Shown here in pieces: positions 1 through 8,509 of a stretch of 64,000 bases of DNA. Both the position numbers and the translations under genes were made by a program. Location of the stretch: NCBI GenBank assembly GCA_035995205.1, contig DASYKS010000032.1, positions 1 through 64,000 on the forward strand. Direction: 5' to 3'. The notes beneath the pieces are model-generated. The model saw only the letters and a program-made list of their open reading frames with translations, was not told the origin of the DNA and did no database searches. The DNA comes from DASYKS01 sp035995205 (GTDB lineage Bacteria; Acidobacteriota; Thermoanaerobaculia; Multivoradales; UBA5704). Every line of letters starts with the position of its first letter. Within the stretch, counting starts at the first letter, position 1.

Positions 1-636
1 AATCGCGGGGTGAAAATCGAGCAGATCGACTCCGGAGGCGAACCAGGTTCCGGCCGCCCCGGGTTCGCGGGCGATCGCCGCGGTCCCCACGTTCGGCAGC
101 GCCCAGCAATTCCAGGTCGCGCCGCCGTCCAGGGTGCGAAATATCCCCCGATCGGTTGCCGCGAAGGCGGTCGTCGAATCGGTCGGATCGAACGTCAGAT
201 CCGCGGTCGGGCGGGACTCGCCCTCGCCCTCAGGGGGACGGACCGCTGCCGCCCAGGTGGCGCCGCCGTCCGTACTGCGCCAGATCTGGTAGAAAGGAGC
301 ATCGCCGGAAGTGGCGGCGAGGACGAAATCCGGGTCGCTCGGAGCGACCGCGAGATGCGCGATCAGTCCGCCGTTCCACCCGCCGCCACGAATCGACCGC
401 CAAGTGCGCCCGCCGTCGTGGCTGGCGAAAAAGCCGCGGGGCTCGGTAACCGCATACAGCCGGCCCGGGTCTGAAGTCCCTTGGGCGAGCAGAGAAACGT
501 TGCCGCCGCCCGCGGGCCCCAACGGAACCCAACGCTCCTCGGCCCGGGCCGCGCTGGATAGGGCCGCGCAGAGAACGAGCGCTAGGAACACCCGCCGTAA
601 AAACCTTTTCTTATGATCCGGATGCAGGTCGGACAT
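1..636 (-). CDS. Secreted Asp-box (BNR) beta-propeller protein, fourth paralogue, 3' end outside window
   Basis: This is the first 212 codons of a gene that runs off the left edge. It opens with a short basic stretch and a hydrophobic signal peptide ending near AARAEE. It then matches the start of the three full paralogues to its right, including the RWVPLGPAGG segment that follows the signal in all four. Three Asp-box motifs are visible: SHDGGRTW, STDGGATW and TLDGGATW. The start ATG lies 11 bases after the stop of the neighbouring paralogue, so it is probably last in a four-gene operon. Asp boxes sit on propeller blades in sialidases, VPS10 proteins and Xgh74-type glycosidases. No catalytic site can be judged, and the substrate is unknown. 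Confidence 0.85.
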   Translation of the reverse strand, partial: MSDLHPDHKKRFLRRVFLALVLCAALSSAARAEERWVPLGPAGGGNVSLLAQGTSDPGRLYAVTEPRGFFASHDGGRTWRSIRGGGWNGGLIAHLAVAPSDPDFVLAATSGDAPFYQIWRSTDGGATWAAAVRPPEGEGESRPTADLTFDPTDSTTAFAATDRGIFRTLDGGATWNCWALPNVGTAAIAREPGAAGTWFASGVDLLDFHPAI

Positions 637-647
637 GTGAAGTCTCC

Positions 648-2651
648 TCACCGATCTTCCAGCTTGAGCACGCTCGAACCGAGAGAGCCGGCGTAGAGCA
701 GGCCGGGACGGGCCGGATCGGCGACCAAGGTGCCGGCGAACGTCTCGACCGGCAGGTCGAGGTTGACCGCCTGCCATCCCTGCCCGGGTACGAGCCGGAA
801 GACGCCGGCGTAGTAGAGGCCGGCGTAGATGTCCCCCGCGGCGTCTTGGACCAGAGACGAAACGCTGGGGTTGCGGCCCCCCGAGACGCGTGGAAGACCG
901 GCCGCGACCCGGCGAAACGTGCGGCCGGAATCGGTGCTGCGAAAGATGCCGCGCTCTTCCGTTCCGACGTAGAGCGCGCCGGAGCGCGAGTCGATCAGGA
1001 TCGAGGAGGGGAACGATCCCAGCAGCTGATCGGTGAGGTTCGGCAGCGGCGCCCAGCTCGAACCGCCGTCGGTGCTCTTGTAGAGGCCGATTTGGGTCAC
1101 GAGAAACCCGAGGCTCGGGCGGGCCGGATCGAAGACCACGTCGAGCAGCCATTCGAACGGGAGGAATTCGGTCCAGGTCGCGCCGCCGTCGATGCTGCGA
1201 TAGCCGAAAGGATTCTCGGACGAGGCCTGGCCGTGGGTGACCCCCGCGTAGAGGACTCCTGGGTGGACCGGGTCCACCTTGAGCAACGTGATGTTGTTGT
1301 GGCCCAGCACGCCCGCCGGTCGCCAGCTGTTGCCCCGGTCTTCGCTCACGTCGACGGCGGACTCGCCCAGGGCGTAGATCCGGCCGGGATGATGCGGATC
1401 GGCGGCCAAAACGGGAAACTCCTCGAAGCCGGCGTGGCGAGGCAGCCGCTGCCATTTGTCGCCCGCGCGGTCGATCCGATAGAGGTCGTCCTCGAAGCTG
1501 CCGATCACCGTCCCTTGGGGGTTTGGAATCACGGTCAGGCGATGGACGTCGTGCGCGGCGATCCCGCGGCTCGCGGCCTGCCAGCTGCCGCCGCGGTCGG
1601 TCGAGCGCCAGACCCCGCGCCGTCCGGTGGCGATTACCGTCTCGCCCGCGCCCGCCTCCGAAAGGAACGCGAGCTGGCTGGTCGCGTCTCTCGGCGAGGC
1701 CTGGTCGATCGAGGTCACGATCGGCGGCGACCAATGCGTGCCGTCGGTCGAGGAGTAGACCCCGGCGTCGGTCGCGGCGTAGATCGAGCCCGAGGGAGAG
1801 AAATCAAGCTCCACGGCGTAGACGTCCGGCAAGCCCGCGGCGAGGCTCCAGGTCGCGGCGCCGTCGGTCGAGCGGTAGAGGGCGCCGGCCCATTGCGCGT
1901 ACAGAGCGCCGGCGCGGAAGAACAGCCGTACCGGCGGATCGCCGAAGCCGGGGCCGCCGGCGCTCGGCGTCTCCCGCCAGGTGGTACCGTCGTCGTCGCT
2001 CCGGTAGATCGCGCCATGGAAATCGTCGAAGCCGCGGCCGGCTACGAACCAAGTCGTGGGCGTCCGCCCGTCGCGGGCGAGCGCGAACACGACCAGATCC
2101 GGCAGCGCCCAGGAATCCCAGGTCGAACCGCCGTCCAGACTGCGGAAGACCCCCCGCTCGGTCCCGGCGTAAACCGTCTGCGCCGAGCCCGGGGCGAACA
2201 CGAAACCGTAAGGGAACAGAAAGGTGTGTCCGTGCTTGGGGGGCCGGACGGCCGGGACCCAACTCGCGCCGCCATCCTGGCTGCGCCAGAGGGGGCGGCG
2301 CGGAGAGCCGCCGTAAGTGGTGGCGAGAAGGACTTCGGAATCGCTCGGCGCGACCGCGAGGGCCAGGATGGTCGATCCTTCGAGGTTGCCTCGGACTGAC
2401 CGCCACGACAGCCCGCCGTCGCGGCTGCGATAGACGCCGAACCGCTCGGTGGCCGCGTACAGACGCTCCGGGTCCGAAGGGGCTTGGGCGAGCAGGCGGA
2501 TCATCCCGCCGACGGGACCCACGGAGACCCAACGCTCCGTGGCCGCGGCCGGAACGGCGAGCCCCCCTCCAAGCGTGAGCGCGAGCGCCACGAGCGCACT
2601 CTTGAGCGTTCGCAATCCGGAGCCTGGCTTCCAACCGGCGGGGGTGAGCAT
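648..2651 (-). CDS. Secreted Asp-box (BNR) beta-propeller protein, third paralogue
   Basis: 667 residues. An N-terminal signal peptide (hydrophobic core about residues 18-36, cleavage near PAAATE) is followed by propeller-like sequence with 11 Asp boxes, from YRSRDGGLSW near residue 75 to FRSTDSGRTF near 570. The C-terminus is a conserved block with DPARPGLLYAG close to the end. Order and spacing of the 11 motifs match the two other complete paralogues. Such proteins resemble VPS10/sortilin-type or photosystem-stability-type propellers, but no enzyme signature is visible, so secretion and a binding or surface role are inference. Twelve bases separate it from the upstream paralogue. The first 20 residues are unlike the other copies. 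Confidence 0.85.
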   Translation of the reverse strand: MLTPAGWKPGSGLRTLKSALVALALTLGGGLAVPAAATERWVSVGPVGGMIRLLAQAPSDPERLYAATERFGVYRSRDGGLSWRSVRGNLEGSTILALAVAPSDSEVLLATTYGGSPRRPLWRSQDGGASWVPAVRPPKHGHTFLFPYGFVFAPGSAQTVYAGTERGVFRSLDGGSTWDSWALPDLVVFALARDGRTPTTWFVAGRGFDDFHGAIYRSDDDGTTWRETPSAGGPGFGDPPVRLFFRAGALYAQWAGALYRSTDGAATWSLAAGLPDVYAVELDFSPSGSIYAATDAGVYSSTDGTHWSPPIVTSIDQASPRDATSQLAFLSEAGAGETVIATGRRGVWRSTDRGGSWQAASRGIAAHDVHRLTVIPNPQGTVIGSFEDDLYRIDRAGDKWQRLPRHAGFEEFPVLAADPHHPGRIYALGESAVDVSEDRGNSWRPAGVLGHNNITLLKVDPVHPGVLYAGVTHGQASSENPFGYRSIDGGATWTEFLPFEWLLDVVFDPARPSLGFLVTQIGLYKSTDGGSSWAPLPNLTDQLLGSFPSSILIDSRSGALYVGTEERGIFRSTDSGRTFRRVAAGLPRVSGGRNPSVSSLVQDAAGDIYAGLYYAGVFRLVPGQGWQAVNLDLPVETFAGTLVADPARPGLLYAGSLGSSVLKLEDR

Positions 2652-2663
2652 GAATGTCTCCTC

Positions 2664-4637
2664 TTACGGGTTTTCCAGCCGTAGCACGCTAGAACCGGAC
2701 GTGGCGGCATACAGCAGGCCGGGCCGGGCCGGGTCGGCGATCAATCGGCCGTTGAACGTGGCGAGCGGCAAGCCGAGGTTGACCGCCGTCCAGCCATTCC
2801 CCGGGCGAAGCCGGAACACGCCGGCTTGCGCGAGCCCGGCATAGATCTCCCCCGCGGCGTCCTGGACCAGGGACCCGACGAACGGGTTGAAGCCCCCGGT
2901 CAGGCGCGGCAGGCCGCCGTTGATCCGGCGGAAGGTGCGGCCATCGTCGGTACTGCGGAAGATGCCGCGCTGATCGGTTCCGACATAGAGGGCGTGGCTC
3001 CGCGGGTCGAACAGCAGCGAGGTCGGGTAGGCCCCCAGAAGCTGGGCACGCACGTCCGGCAACGGCGCCCAGGTGCGGCCGTCGTCGGTCGACTTGTCGA
3101 TGCCGGAAAACGTCGCGCGGAACACGACGTCCCGGTGGGCCGGATCGAAGGCCAGGTCGAGCAGGTAGTCGAACCCCAGGATCTCGGTCCAGGTGGCGCC
3201 GCCGTCCCCACTCCGATAGGCGAAGCCGTTGGCGGACGAGCCTTGGCCCAGCTCGGTGCCCGCAAACAGGACGTTCTCGTGGAACGGGTCGACCCGCAGC
3301 AACAGGGCGTCGCTCAAGAGCAGGTCGCCGACCGGCCGCCACGTCTTGCCCAGGTCGTCGCTCACGCCGACGTTCCGGTCGGGGCTCTCGCCCAGGGCGT
3401 AGACCCGTCCGGGGCGGTGGGGATCGGGGGCGAGGGCCGGTGCCTCGAACCCGACCTGGCGCGGCAGTCGTTGCCAGGAGCCTTCGTCGCGTTCGGTCCG
3501 GAACAGCCCTTCCTCGAAGCTGCCGAGCACGGTCCCTTGCGGGTTGGGCACCACGATCAGGCCGCCGACGATACGTACGGCCAGGCCGCGGCTTGCGGCG
3601 CGCCAGACCCGGCCGCCATCGGTCGAGCGCCAGGCTCCGCGCCGCCCCGTGGCGACCGCCGTATCGTCCGAAAGCAGCGCGAGGCCGCTGATCGAGTCGC
3701 GCGGGGAGGACTGCTCGACCGAGGTCGTCTCCGCGGGCGACCAGTGGACGCCGTCGGTCGAGGAGTAGACCCCGACGTAGGTCGCGGCGTACAACGTGCC
3801 GGAAGGGGAGATCTGAAAATCGTTGGCGCCGATCGACGGCAGGCGCGCGGCCAGAGTCCAGCTGCCTGCGTCGTCCGTCGAGCGGTAGAGGGCGCCGTTC
3901 CACACCGCGTAGAGAGCGCCGGCGCGGAAGAACAACCGGTCCGGCAACGCGCCGGAGCCGGGACCGCCGGCACTCGGGGTGGTCGTCCAGGTGACTCCGC
4001 CGTCGGTGCTCTTGTAGATCCCGCCCGGTAGGCCGGTAAAGGGACGACCGGAGGCGAACCGAACCGCGGGCGCGTCAGGGTCTTGGGCGAGTGTGACGAT
4101 TAAGGTTTCGGGCAGCGCCCACGCGTTCCAGCTCGATCCGCCGTCGAGGCTGCGGAAGATCCCGTTCGTGGTCGCCGCGTAGACCGTGCGGGGAGCGACC
4201 GCATCGAACGAGAAGTCGTTCAGCCCCACGTTGCGGGGAGGCTTTGTGCCCGCAACCCAGGTCGTGCCGCCGTTGTCGCTGCGCCAGACTTGCAAGAACG
4301 GCTGACCGCCTTGCGTGTTCGCGAGGACGACGTTGGAGTTTCGGGGATCGACCCCGATTCGACGGATCTCCAGACCTTCGATCCCGCGGTCGATGGCTTG
4401 CCACGAACGTCCGCCGTCGCGGCTGCGGTAGAGGCCCGAAGGATAGGTCGAAGCGTACAGGCGGGACGGCTCGGAAGCGGCCTGCGCGAGCTGGGTGACG
4501 ACGCCGCCGATGGGACCGATCGAAACCCAACGGGGGACGGCTTGGGCGGGGGACGAGATCCCCGCGACGACGACGAGCGCCAAAAGGGCGCGCCCGAGCG
4601 AACGGAAGTTGGAATGGGTTGGCTTTACATCGGACAT
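2664..4637 (-). CDS. Secreted Asp-box (BNR) beta-propeller protein, second paralogue
   Basis: 657 residues. The signal peptide (core around ALLALVVVAGISS, cleavage near SPAQA) leads into RWVSIGPIGG, the block that opens every mature copy here. Eleven Asp boxes follow, among them SRDGGRSW, LDGGSSW, STDGGVTW and GDGGATW. The C-terminal sequence parallels its neighbours up to the end RLENP, which it shares with the first gene of the operon. It begins 12 bases downstream of that gene, with an AAGGGAT-type ribosome site before the ATG. The family looks like recent tandem duplication with diversification. The function is unknown beyond a predicted exported propeller. Confidence 0.85.
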   Translation of the reverse strand: MSDVKPTHSNFRSLGRALLALVVVAGISSPAQAVPRWVSIGPIGGVVTQLAQAASEPSRLYASTYPSGLYRSRDGGRSWQAIDRGIEGLEIRRIGVDPRNSNVVLANTQGGQPFLQVWRSDNGGTTWVAGTKPPRNVGLNDFSFDAVAPRTVYAATTNGIFRSLDGGSSWNAWALPETLIVTLAQDPDAPAVRFASGRPFTGLPGGIYKSTDGGVTWTTTPSAGGPGSGALPDRLFFRAGALYAVWNGALYRSTDDAGSWTLAARLPSIGANDFQISPSGTLYAATYVGVYSSTDGVHWSPAETTSVEQSSPRDSISGLALLSDDTAVATGRRGAWRSTDGGRVWRAASRGLAVRIVGGLIVVPNPQGTVLGSFEEGLFRTERDEGSWQRLPRQVGFEAPALAPDPHRPGRVYALGESPDRNVGVSDDLGKTWRPVGDLLLSDALLLRVDPFHENVLFAGTELGQGSSANGFAYRSGDGGATWTEILGFDYLLDLAFDPAHRDVVFRATFSGIDKSTDDGRTWAPLPDVRAQLLGAYPTSLLFDPRSHALYVGTDQRGIFRSTDDGRTFRRINGGLPRLTGGFNPFVGSLVQDAAGEIYAGLAQAGVFRLRPGNGWTAVNLGLPLATFNGRLIADPARPGLLYAATSGSSVLRLENP

Positions 4638-4649
4638 GGAGATCCCTTT

Positions 4650-6638
4650 CTAAGGGTTTTCGAGCCGTAAAACGCCCGAGCCATGGGTCCCTGCATAGAG
4701 CAGGCCGGGACGGGCCGGATCGGCGATGAGCTTTCCTTGAAACGTCTCGACCGGCAGGTCGCGGTTGACCGCCGCCCAGCCTTGGCCCGGCTGGAGCCTG
4801 AAGACGCCGCTTCCGAACAGCCCGGCGTACACGGTCCCCGCGGCATCCCGGACCAAAGTGGTAACGCTGGGGTTGAATCCTCCCGTTTGGCGGGGAAGGC
4901 CCGCGTTGATCCGGCGGAACGTCCCGCCGCCGTCGGTGCTGCGGAACACGCCCAGGAAGTTCGTACCGACGAAAAGCGAGCGGGTCCGAGGATCGAAGAC
5001 GAGCGAAGTCGGGATTGATCCCAGCAGCTGGTTCTCAAGGCCGGGAAGCCGCGCCCAGGTGCCGCCGCCGTCGGTGCTCTTGTCGATCCCGGAGTCCGTC
5101 AGGCGGAAGCCCACGTTGGGATGGGCCGGATCGAAGGTCAGGTCGAGCAGATATTCGAACGAGAGGATCTCGGTCCACGTGGCGCCGCCGTCCACGCTGC
5201 GAAAGGCGAAGCCGTTTTCCGACGAGCCGCGGCCGATGCCGACTCCCGCGTAGAGGACGTCCGGGTGAACCGGGTCGACGCGCAGCAGATAGTTCACGCT
5301 ATGGGTGAAATTGCCCACCGTTCGCCAGCTGTTGCCCCGATCCTCGCTGACGGCGACCGTCTCTCCCAGGGCGTAGACCCGCCCGGGATGATGCGGGTCG
5401 GCGGCCAATACCGTCTCCTCGAAGCTTTCCGTCGTCCGCAGCCGCTGCCAGGTGTGGCTCGCGCGATCGATCCGGAACAGGCCGTCGGTGAAGGTTCCGA
5501 GCAGAGTTCCTTGGGGGTTCGAGAGGACGGTCAGGCTCCCGGCGTTGCGCGCCACGATCCCTCGGCTCGCGGCGTGCCACGAGCTTCCCCGGTCGGTCGA
5601 GCGCCAGATCCCGCGCGCTCCCGCGGCGATCACCGTCTCGCCGCCCGAGGCCGAGCCGCCCGGGAGGAGGGCGAGACCGGCGATCCCGTCGCTCGGAGCG
5701 GCCTGATCGATCGAAGTCGCCTCCGCGGGCGACCACCTCACGCCGTCGGTCGAGGCGTAGACGCCTAGATACGTCGCGGCATAGATCGAGCCCGAGGGAG
5801 CCAAAGCGAAATCGGACGCTTCGAGCGTCTGCAGGCGCGCCGCCAGACTCCAGGTGGTCGCACCGTCGCGCGAGCGGTACAGGGCGCCGTTCCACAGCGC
5901 ATAAAGGGAGCCGGCGCGGAAGAACAGCCGCAGCGGCAGAACGCCGAAGCCGGGCCCCCCGAGGCTCGCGGTCGCCCTCCAGGTGACGCCTCCGTCGTCG
6001 CTGCGATAGATCCCATAATCGTCGTTGAACCGCCGCGCGGAGGCGTACCAGACCGCGGGCGCCGCGGGATCACGCGCGATCGCAAAGACGTCCAGGCTGG
6101 GAATCGCCCAGGAATTCCAGGTCGCGCCGCCGTCCGAGCTACGGAAGATCCCGCTCGTGGTCGCGGCGTAGATCGTGCTCGGGGAGGTCGCGTCGAACAG
6201 GAAATCCTGGGTCTGCACCAGGAAGCGACCGGCCTTGGGCGGCCTCGCGGCCGGGATCCAGGTCTCGCCGCCGTCGGCGGTGCGCCAGATTTGATAATAA
6301 CGAGCGCCGCCGAAGGTCGACGCAAAGACGATGTTGGGATCGCTCGGATCGACCGCGAGATGCAGGAGCTCGAAAAAACCGCCGAGGCCCCGGCTGGCGG
6401 ACTGCCATGAGTGTCCGCCGTCGCGGCTGCGGAAGAGTCCGAGCCCCTCGGTGGTGGCGTACAGACGTTGCGGATCGGAGGTGCCCTGGACGAGCAGTTG
6501 AGTCATGCCCCCGGAAGGACCCAACGGAACCCAGCGCTCTGAGGCGATGGCGGGAACCGAGAGACCGGCGAACAGGGTGAACGCGAGAAGGGTGCGCCCG
6601 AGCGAATATAAACTGGAATTCGGATTTGAATCCGGCAT
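4650..6638 (-). CDS. Secreted Asp-box (BNR) beta-propeller protein, first paralogue of operon
   Basis: 662 residues, first of four tandem paralogues. The ATG is preceded by AAGGAGG. A signal peptide (core LLAFTLFAGLSV, cleavage near AIASE) is followed by RWVPLGPSGG and 11 Asp boxes, ending with FRSTDGGGTF near residue 570. Several boxes are degenerate in the same positions as in the paralogues, for example EDRGNSW and STDGVRW. This points to ancestral blade-specific changes rather than random decay. The promoter should lie in the roughly 135 bases between this start and the stop of the dehydratase gene on the same strand. No transmembrane anchor or sorting tail is seen, so release to periplasm or medium is the simplest reading. 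Confidence 0.85.
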   Translation of the reverse strand: MPDSNPNSSLYSLGRTLLAFTLFAGLSVPAIASERWVPLGPSGGMTQLLVQGTSDPQRLYATTEGLGLFRSRDGGHSWQSASRGLGGFFELLHLAVDPSDPNIVFASTFGGARYYQIWRTADGGETWIPAARPPKAGRFLVQTQDFLFDATSPSTIYAATTSGIFRSSDGGATWNSWAIPSLDVFAIARDPAAPAVWYASARRFNDDYGIYRSDDGGVTWRATASLGGPGFGVLPLRLFFRAGSLYALWNGALYRSRDGATTWSLAARLQTLEASDFALAPSGSIYAATYLGVYASTDGVRWSPAEATSIDQAAPSDGIAGLALLPGGSASGGETVIAAGARGIWRSTDRGSSWHAASRGIVARNAGSLTVLSNPQGTLLGTFTDGLFRIDRASHTWQRLRTTESFEETVLAADPHHPGRVYALGETVAVSEDRGNSWRTVGNFTHSVNYLLRVDPVHPDVLYAGVGIGRGSSENGFAFRSVDGGATWTEILSFEYLLDLTFDPAHPNVGFRLTDSGIDKSTDGGGTWARLPGLENQLLGSIPTSLVFDPRTRSLFVGTNFLGVFRSTDGGGTFRRINAGLPRQTGGFNPSVTTLVRDAAGTVYAGLFGSGVFRLQPGQGWAAVNRDLPVETFQGKLIADPARPGLLYAGTHGSGVLRLENP

Positions 6639-6774
6639 GGAAGGGCCTCCTTACTAAAACGGACGCCCAGAATCTTAGCCTTGAACCCAGAGCAGGAGAG
6701 AGGCCGTCCAACCCGCGGGCGGGCCGAGCCATCCCAGCCTCCCGCCGTTCAGCCTGGAGGGCGCGCCGAGGCGC

Positions 6775-7731
6775 TCAGCCGAGCGTTTGGAGCACGCGGT
6801 CCTTCCCGGTATTGCTGCCGGAGAGCAGCAGGCCGATCCGGCCGCCGCGCAGGTGCTCATAGCGCAGCAGGGCCGCCAGGCCCACGGCGGCCGAGGGCTC
6901 GACGATCACCCGCAGGTGCTCGATCAACAAGCCCATCGCGGCCAGAATTTCGTCGTCCGAGACGACCACGGCGCCTTTTAGGTCGCGGCGGATGATCTCG
7001 AAGTTGAGCGCGCCCGGCTTCGGCGCGGAAAGGCCGTCGGCGACGGTCTGAATCTTTTCCGGCGCGGTGGGCGTCCCTTCGGCGAGCGAGAGGATCAAGC
7101 CAGCCGCGCCTTCCGGTTGGACGCCCCAGACGTCGGTAGCGGGGGAGAGTTCCGTGGCGGCGAGCAGCGCGCCGCCGAGCAGGCCGCCGCCGGAGGTGGG
7201 AACGATCAATCGATCGAGCGGCGGAGCATCTTCAAGCAGCTCCCAGGTCGCGGTCGCCGCGCCCGCGATCACCTTTGCGTCGTCGAACGGATGGATCAGC
7301 GTGAAGCCGTGCGCTTCCCGCAACGCCGCGAGCCGGGCGAACGCCAGGGTCGCGTTCGTGATCCCCTCCTTGTCGATCGTCGCGCCCATCGCGGCGACCG
7401 CCGCGAGCTTGGCCGGCACCGCGTTTTCCGGCATCACGACGGTCAGGGCGGCCCCCGCCTCCCGTGCCGCCCAGGCCGCGCCGAGCGCGGCATTTCCGGC
7501 CGAGACAGTGATCAATCCCGCGGCAAGCTCCGGGGGAGAGAGCGACAGGATCTTGTTCGTCGCCCCGCGCACTTTGTATGAGCCGGTGAGCTGCAGGCTC
7601 TCGGCCTTGAAATGAAGCTCGGAGCCGGTCAAGGCGTCGAGAATAGGGGAGCAGAGAACGGGGGTCCGCAACACCCGGCCGGCAAGCGTGCGGCGGGCGG
7701 CGAAAACGTCGGCGAAAGTGGGCAGGCTCAT
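6775..7731 (-). CDS. PLP-dependent threonine/serine dehydratase-like enzyme
   Basis: 318 residues from the ATG at MSLPTF; a longer in-frame extension upstream is antisense to the next gene and is not used. It is a fold-type II PLP enzyme of the IlvA/TdcB group. The Schiff-base lysine is K53 in GSYKVRGA, the substrate loop is SAGN at 77-80, the phosphate-binding GGGLLGG is at 181-187, and a C-terminal SGSN at 304-307 contacts the pyridine ring in this family. There is no C-terminal ACT domain, so the length fits catabolic threonine dehydratase or a serine/threo-hydroxyaspartate enzyme rather than full biosynthetic IlvA. SAGN is followed by AALG where HxxG is usual, so the exact substrate is open. 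Confidence 0.85.
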   Translation of the reverse strand: MSLPTFADVFAARRTLAGRVLRTPVLCSPILDALTGSELHFKAESLQLTGSYKVRGATNKILSLSPPELAAGLITVSAGNAALGAAWAAREAGAALTVVMPENAVPAKLAAVAAMGATIDKEGITNATLAFARLAALREAHGFTLIHPFDDAKVIAGAATATWELLEDAPPLDRLIVPTSGGGLLGGALLAATELSPATDVWGVQPEGAAGLILSLAEGTPTAPEKIQTVADGLSAPKPGALNFEIIRRDLKGAVVVSDDEILAAMGLLIEHLRVIVEPSAAVGLAALLRYEHLRGGRIGLLLSGSNTGKDRVLQTLG

Positions 7732-7799
7732 CGAACGCGAGCATAAAGCATGTGGGCGACATGGAGCTTGGGCCTTGCGTTCGGCGTTTCTTGTGGGGG

Positions 7800-7805
7800 T
7801 AGAAT
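7800..7805 (+). promoter_or_regulatory. Putative -10 box TAGAAT
   Basis: TAGAAT lies 43 bases upstream of the next gene's GTG. The same hexamer stands close upstream of three other plus-strand starts in the window (see the findings). No convincing -35 hexamer at 17 bases is visible; TTGCGT lies at 19 bases. Confidence 0.35.
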
Positions 7806-7848
7806 CGGCGCGGCGAATCGGGACCGGCACGACGCCGAGGAGGACCGA

Positions 7849-8436
7849 GTGGAAAGAACTTCCGATCCGCTCTCCGGATATACCGCGACGGCAGACCGGG
7901 GCGGGTTTCACCCGGGAACGCCGGGAAGGATTCCCTTCACCTGGCGGGCTGTCTTCGGTTGGATCGCCGTGCTGGCGGCGCTGTTGGGGCTCGTGACGTA
8001 TCTCGGCTTTCTCGGGATTCCGAGTTATCTGGTGAAAATCCAGGGCCTGCCCCGCGACCCGGGAGCGGCGTTTTCCCCAACCTACGTGCGCGCTTTGCCC
8101 ACGACGCCGATCCGGATCGACGCCTTTCCCCGCCGGTTTGCGCTCAGGAAAGTCGAGCTGGCGCTCTACCGCGAAGCCGGAAAGGAGCTCGAACGGATCG
8201 ATGACGAGTCGGTGCGCCGCCTGCCTACCGGCTTCGGCGCCGTGGCGTTCGAAGCTCGCGCGGCGGATCTCGTGGCCGGCCCGGCCCCGGGGCTCCATCG
8301 AATCTACCTCGTCGTCGCGCCCGCGGGCCGCCTGCCGCGCCGCGTGGATTTCGTCCCCGGTGAGCGTCTGAAAACCGCCCTGTCCGGCCGATCGGTGACG
8401 ACGCTGCAGATCGACATGCTCGCCGACGGCGGCTAA
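7849..8436 (+). CDS. Small single-pass membrane protein of unknown function
   Basis: 195 residues from a GTG chosen because GAGGAGG stands about six bases upstream; an upstream in-frame ATG would add 33 unlikely residues. One strong transmembrane helix (about residues 29-52, AVFGWIAVLAALLG onward) follows a polar N-terminus. The remaining 140 residues look like an extracytoplasmic beta-rich domain with a conserved-looking end (GRSVTTLQIDMLADGG). It is divergent from the dehydratase gene and runs towards the repeat-protein pair. I do not recognise the family. Confidence 0.65.
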   Translation: MERTSDPLSGYTATADRGGFHPGTPGRIPFTWRAVFGWIAVLAALLGLVTYLGFLGIPSYLVKIQGLPRDPGAAFSPTYVRALPTTPIRIDAFPRRFALRKVELALYREAGKELERIDDESVRRLPTGFGAVAFEARAADLVAGPAPGLHRIYLVVAPAGRLPRRVDFVPGERLKTALSGRSVTTLQIDMLADGG

Positions 8437-8509
8437 CACCTCGCGCCTGCTTCCACATCCTTTTCTTGAGGCACCTACCGTCTCCAGCCCTCTTGCCAGG
8501 AGCACCGAC

